64,000 bases of DNA from Ephemerocybe angulata (lineage: Eukaryota; Basidiomycota; Agaricomycetes; Agaricales; Psathyrellaceae): contig JAACJK010000171.1 of the NCBI GenBank assembly GCA_013368325.1, positions 463,760-527,759 of the forward strand, written 5' to 3'. Below, piece after piece: positions 62,395 through 64,000 of the stretch. The notes below the pieces were generated by a model, which saw only the letters and a list, made by a program, of their open reading frames with translations, made no database searches and was not told where the DNA came from. The position numbers and the translations under genes are program-made. How positions within the stretch are numbered: the first letter of the stretch is position 1; the number at the start of each line of letters is the position of its first letter.

Positions 62395-63268
62395 ATGCAT
62401 GTATATTGGATTAATATGTGCCTCTGCAGCACACTGGCTGTTTCTCCCTCGTCTATCCCACTACTCGCTCCTACAACACTTGGAATGGCCTACACGACTT
62501 CAGGCAGAACGGACCGCGAATGCATAGGAGAACTGACTGGTCTCAGCAAGGATGGGTTTCTGAGCCTCATTAATTACTGCTCAAGCCGCTGCCGCGCCGC
62601 CGCCGAGACCTTGGCGTTGCGACTTCATTCGCTCGATGTCCATGGATCGAGCTCGTTCACTCTCTGTGTGCAGACCGAAATTGTGAGCTATTTGCCCAAT
62701 TTGATGCGTGCACGGCAGCCGGCTGACGAGGTCTACTAGCTCGCCGCCAACTTCATGCTGGGCGTGGCGACCAGTCTTCACGACAACACGCTCCGCTCGC
62801 CCAAAGGACTGTGCAGTCTCACCCGCGTGTGTATCCGCAACCGCCTAACGGAGTTCAACGATGTGATGGGGGCAGTGAACGTTGACAGAGACGGTGATGA
62901 TGCAATCCTGTCCTCCTATGTCGGAAACTGGTGGTCGAATTTCGTCGTCGACTCCACCGATGATCCACTCCAGGGATACGATCACATTCTGCAATGCTGG
63001 AAGACGCAGGTCACAGCGCTATCCCTGCCAACCAGTCTACTTCGCCCCGTTGTTACCAATGTCCTTGCTCTATCGGCAACTGATCTCAAGGAAGCCCTCA
63101 CCATCGCAACCGAGTCTGCGCTCTTTCTCGAGGTAGAAATTCTGGACAGCGAACGACAGTTAGTTTCTCTGCCAACACCATCAGCAAGGTCAAGACAATC
63201 CAGCAGTCCATAAAGGAAGTCCAGGATAGAGGGCTGGAGGAGGAAGTAGAGAATTTGCCACGTTAATG
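62395..63268 (+). pseudogene. Interrupted ORF downstream of KDZ transposase
   Basis: Frame from 62395 (MHVYWINMCLCSTLAV) continues through SLINYCSSRCRAAAETLALR and VQTEIVSYLPNLMRARQPAD to a TAG at 62737, and then the same frame stays open from LAANFMLGVATSLHDNT to 63213. Near 63165 a second frame (SANTISKVKTIQQSIKEVQ) appears to continue the coding sense to 63268, requiring a one-base shift. The single in-frame stop plus the shift suggest a recently broken gene. No domain is recognised. The protein would be helical, with a polar middle (NVDRDGDDAIL, YVGNWWSNFVVDS). Confidence 0.45.
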
Positions 63269-63742
63269 GGTGTCCATCGAATTAAACATGTATCTCCGTA
63301 TCTAGTTCTGAGAAAGTCTTGTTACCTTGCCAGAAAGCCCGACAGAACACCGTACCCGCGATCCGCAACCAAATATTCTGCTTTGGGAAACTCGTATCGC
63401 GTGTGCGGCACAATCAAAGAGATCGCAAACACAGGACATTCTCACCCAATACGGAAGGTCGATCCCATTCTCTGGGTAACGTCAAGTCTATTAAACTCAG
63501 AGTATGAGGCCATGTTGGTATTCTCATCTAAATGCCGTTTCCTGTCCCCCACTTCACGTCAGGTCACCTCTGGGTATCTCTCAGCATATTTTGCGACACA
63601 AGGCGACAAAGATTTCTTCAGTACCTCAACGACAACCGACGTACGCTCAAGTACGAGCAACGTTACATTGACTTATTCTTGCGGGACCTGGTACGGAGCA
63701 TTGTTTCCCATTTGACAATTATTTCCACGTTTCCGACCAAAG
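63269..63742. other. No supported gene
   Basis: About 470 bases between the interrupted ORF and the palindromic array; only short frames without recognisable content. Confidence 0.4.
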
Positions 63743-63880
63743 CTCCCGATTTATCGGGCTGCGATATTTTCGGGCTGCGCTCCCGATTTATCGGACTGCG
63801 ATATTTCGGGCTGTGCTCCTGATTTATCGGACTGCGATATTCGGGCTGCGATATTTCGGGCTGCGACTTGTTTCGGGCAG
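63743..63880. repeat. Palindromic tandem array, units 35-37 bp
   Basis: Three successive units (37, 36 and 35 nt) of the form CTCCCGATTTATCGG(G/A)C followed by TGCGATATTTCGGGCTG, then a partial fourth. The first two units contain the palindrome CCGATTTATCGG (5-bp stem, 2-base loop); the third has one change. A TGCGATATT(T)CGGGCTG core recurs in every unit and once more in the partial unit. No coding sense. Confidence 0.85.
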
Positions 63881-64000
63881 CGAAATTCAGTGTTTGCGCT
63901 GCTACAGGCAGAACGGTCGGGAGTCTCACTAACATCATCATTGTCATCTAGGATGTATCTTTAACATTGGAGGGGACCCAATGTAGTCTCACCGATTCCA

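Larger units (their letters stand above)
55010..63880. mobile_element. KDZ-type DNA transposon block (limits uncertain)
   Basis: Core is the divergent pair of HMG-like gene and KDZ transposase. The interrupted ORF at 62395 and the palindromic array at 63743-63880 are on its right side and may be subterminal sequence. I could not find matching terminal inverted repeats or a target-site duplication within the window, so the right limit may lie beyond 64000. KDZ elements of mushrooms are known from published comparative work to carry extra genes including TET/JBP-like dioxygenases; no such dioxygenase is present here. Confidence 0.5.

Noticed and set aside
63743..63880. Possible CRISPR-like array of palindromic repeats
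   Set aside because: No unique spacers and the units directly abut; the host is a fungus.
55010..63880. TET/JBP dioxygenase expected as KDZ cargo
   Set aside because: No HxD...H dioxygenase core was found in any gene of the block.

Overview
The window is nuclear DNA of a filamentous basidiomycete, most likely an Agaricomycete. The evidence is dense short introns (about 46-65 nt, GT-AG), fungal-type proteins such as Nup84 and an LSH/IRC5-type SNF2 ATPase, a secreted glycoprotein family I know only from mushrooms, and a KDZ-type transposase. All identifications are by eye from translated sequence; no database search was run.

Left part (1-24.7 kb), mostly housekeeping and regulatory genes. In order: a bromodomain protein (1.4-3.8 kb, -), a gene-poor stretch, a homeodomain transcription factor whose recognition helix is built with a 12-nt microexon (6.9-8.8 kb, +), a Topors-like RING protein with an apparent one-base frameshift (10.6-12.6 kb, -), head-to-head with an atypical short-chain dehydrogenase lacking the catalytic Tyr (12.9-14.0 kb, +). 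Then come two adjacent paralogous cysteine-rich secreted proteins (14.6-17.4 kb, +) and a larger secreted glycoprotein with a 9-nt microexon (18.0-19.5 kb, +). A Trf4/Cid14-type nucleotidyltransferase (19.8-21.0 kb, -) and an LSH-like remodeller (21.6-24.7 kb, -) follow.

Middle (25-46 kb). One 8.5-kb gene encodes a multidomain synthase read as AMP-ligase/adenylation, ACP, KS, AT, DH, KR, ACP, with no ER or release domain. It sits alone, without obvious tailoring genes. Next are a ThrE/PRM10-type membrane transporter (34.6-38.0 kb, -), an unrecognised proline-rich nuclear-looking protein (40.2-41.9 kb, +) and NUP84 (43.6-46.2 kb, +).

Right part (46.2-64 kb) is an accessory, repeat-rich region. 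It has a roughly 300-bp tandem array, a 24-bp array of perfect small hairpins, several repeat-expanded coding genes, and a KDZ transposon block. In the block the KDZ transposase gene (+) and an HMG-like gene (-) are divergent across a 149-bp promoter; a partly broken ORF and a 36-bp palindromic tandem array lie near its right side. A second divergent pair, a small coiled-coil protein and a Cys6-cluster/coiled-coil protein with a Gly-Val repeat, lies just upstream and may belong to the same mobile load.
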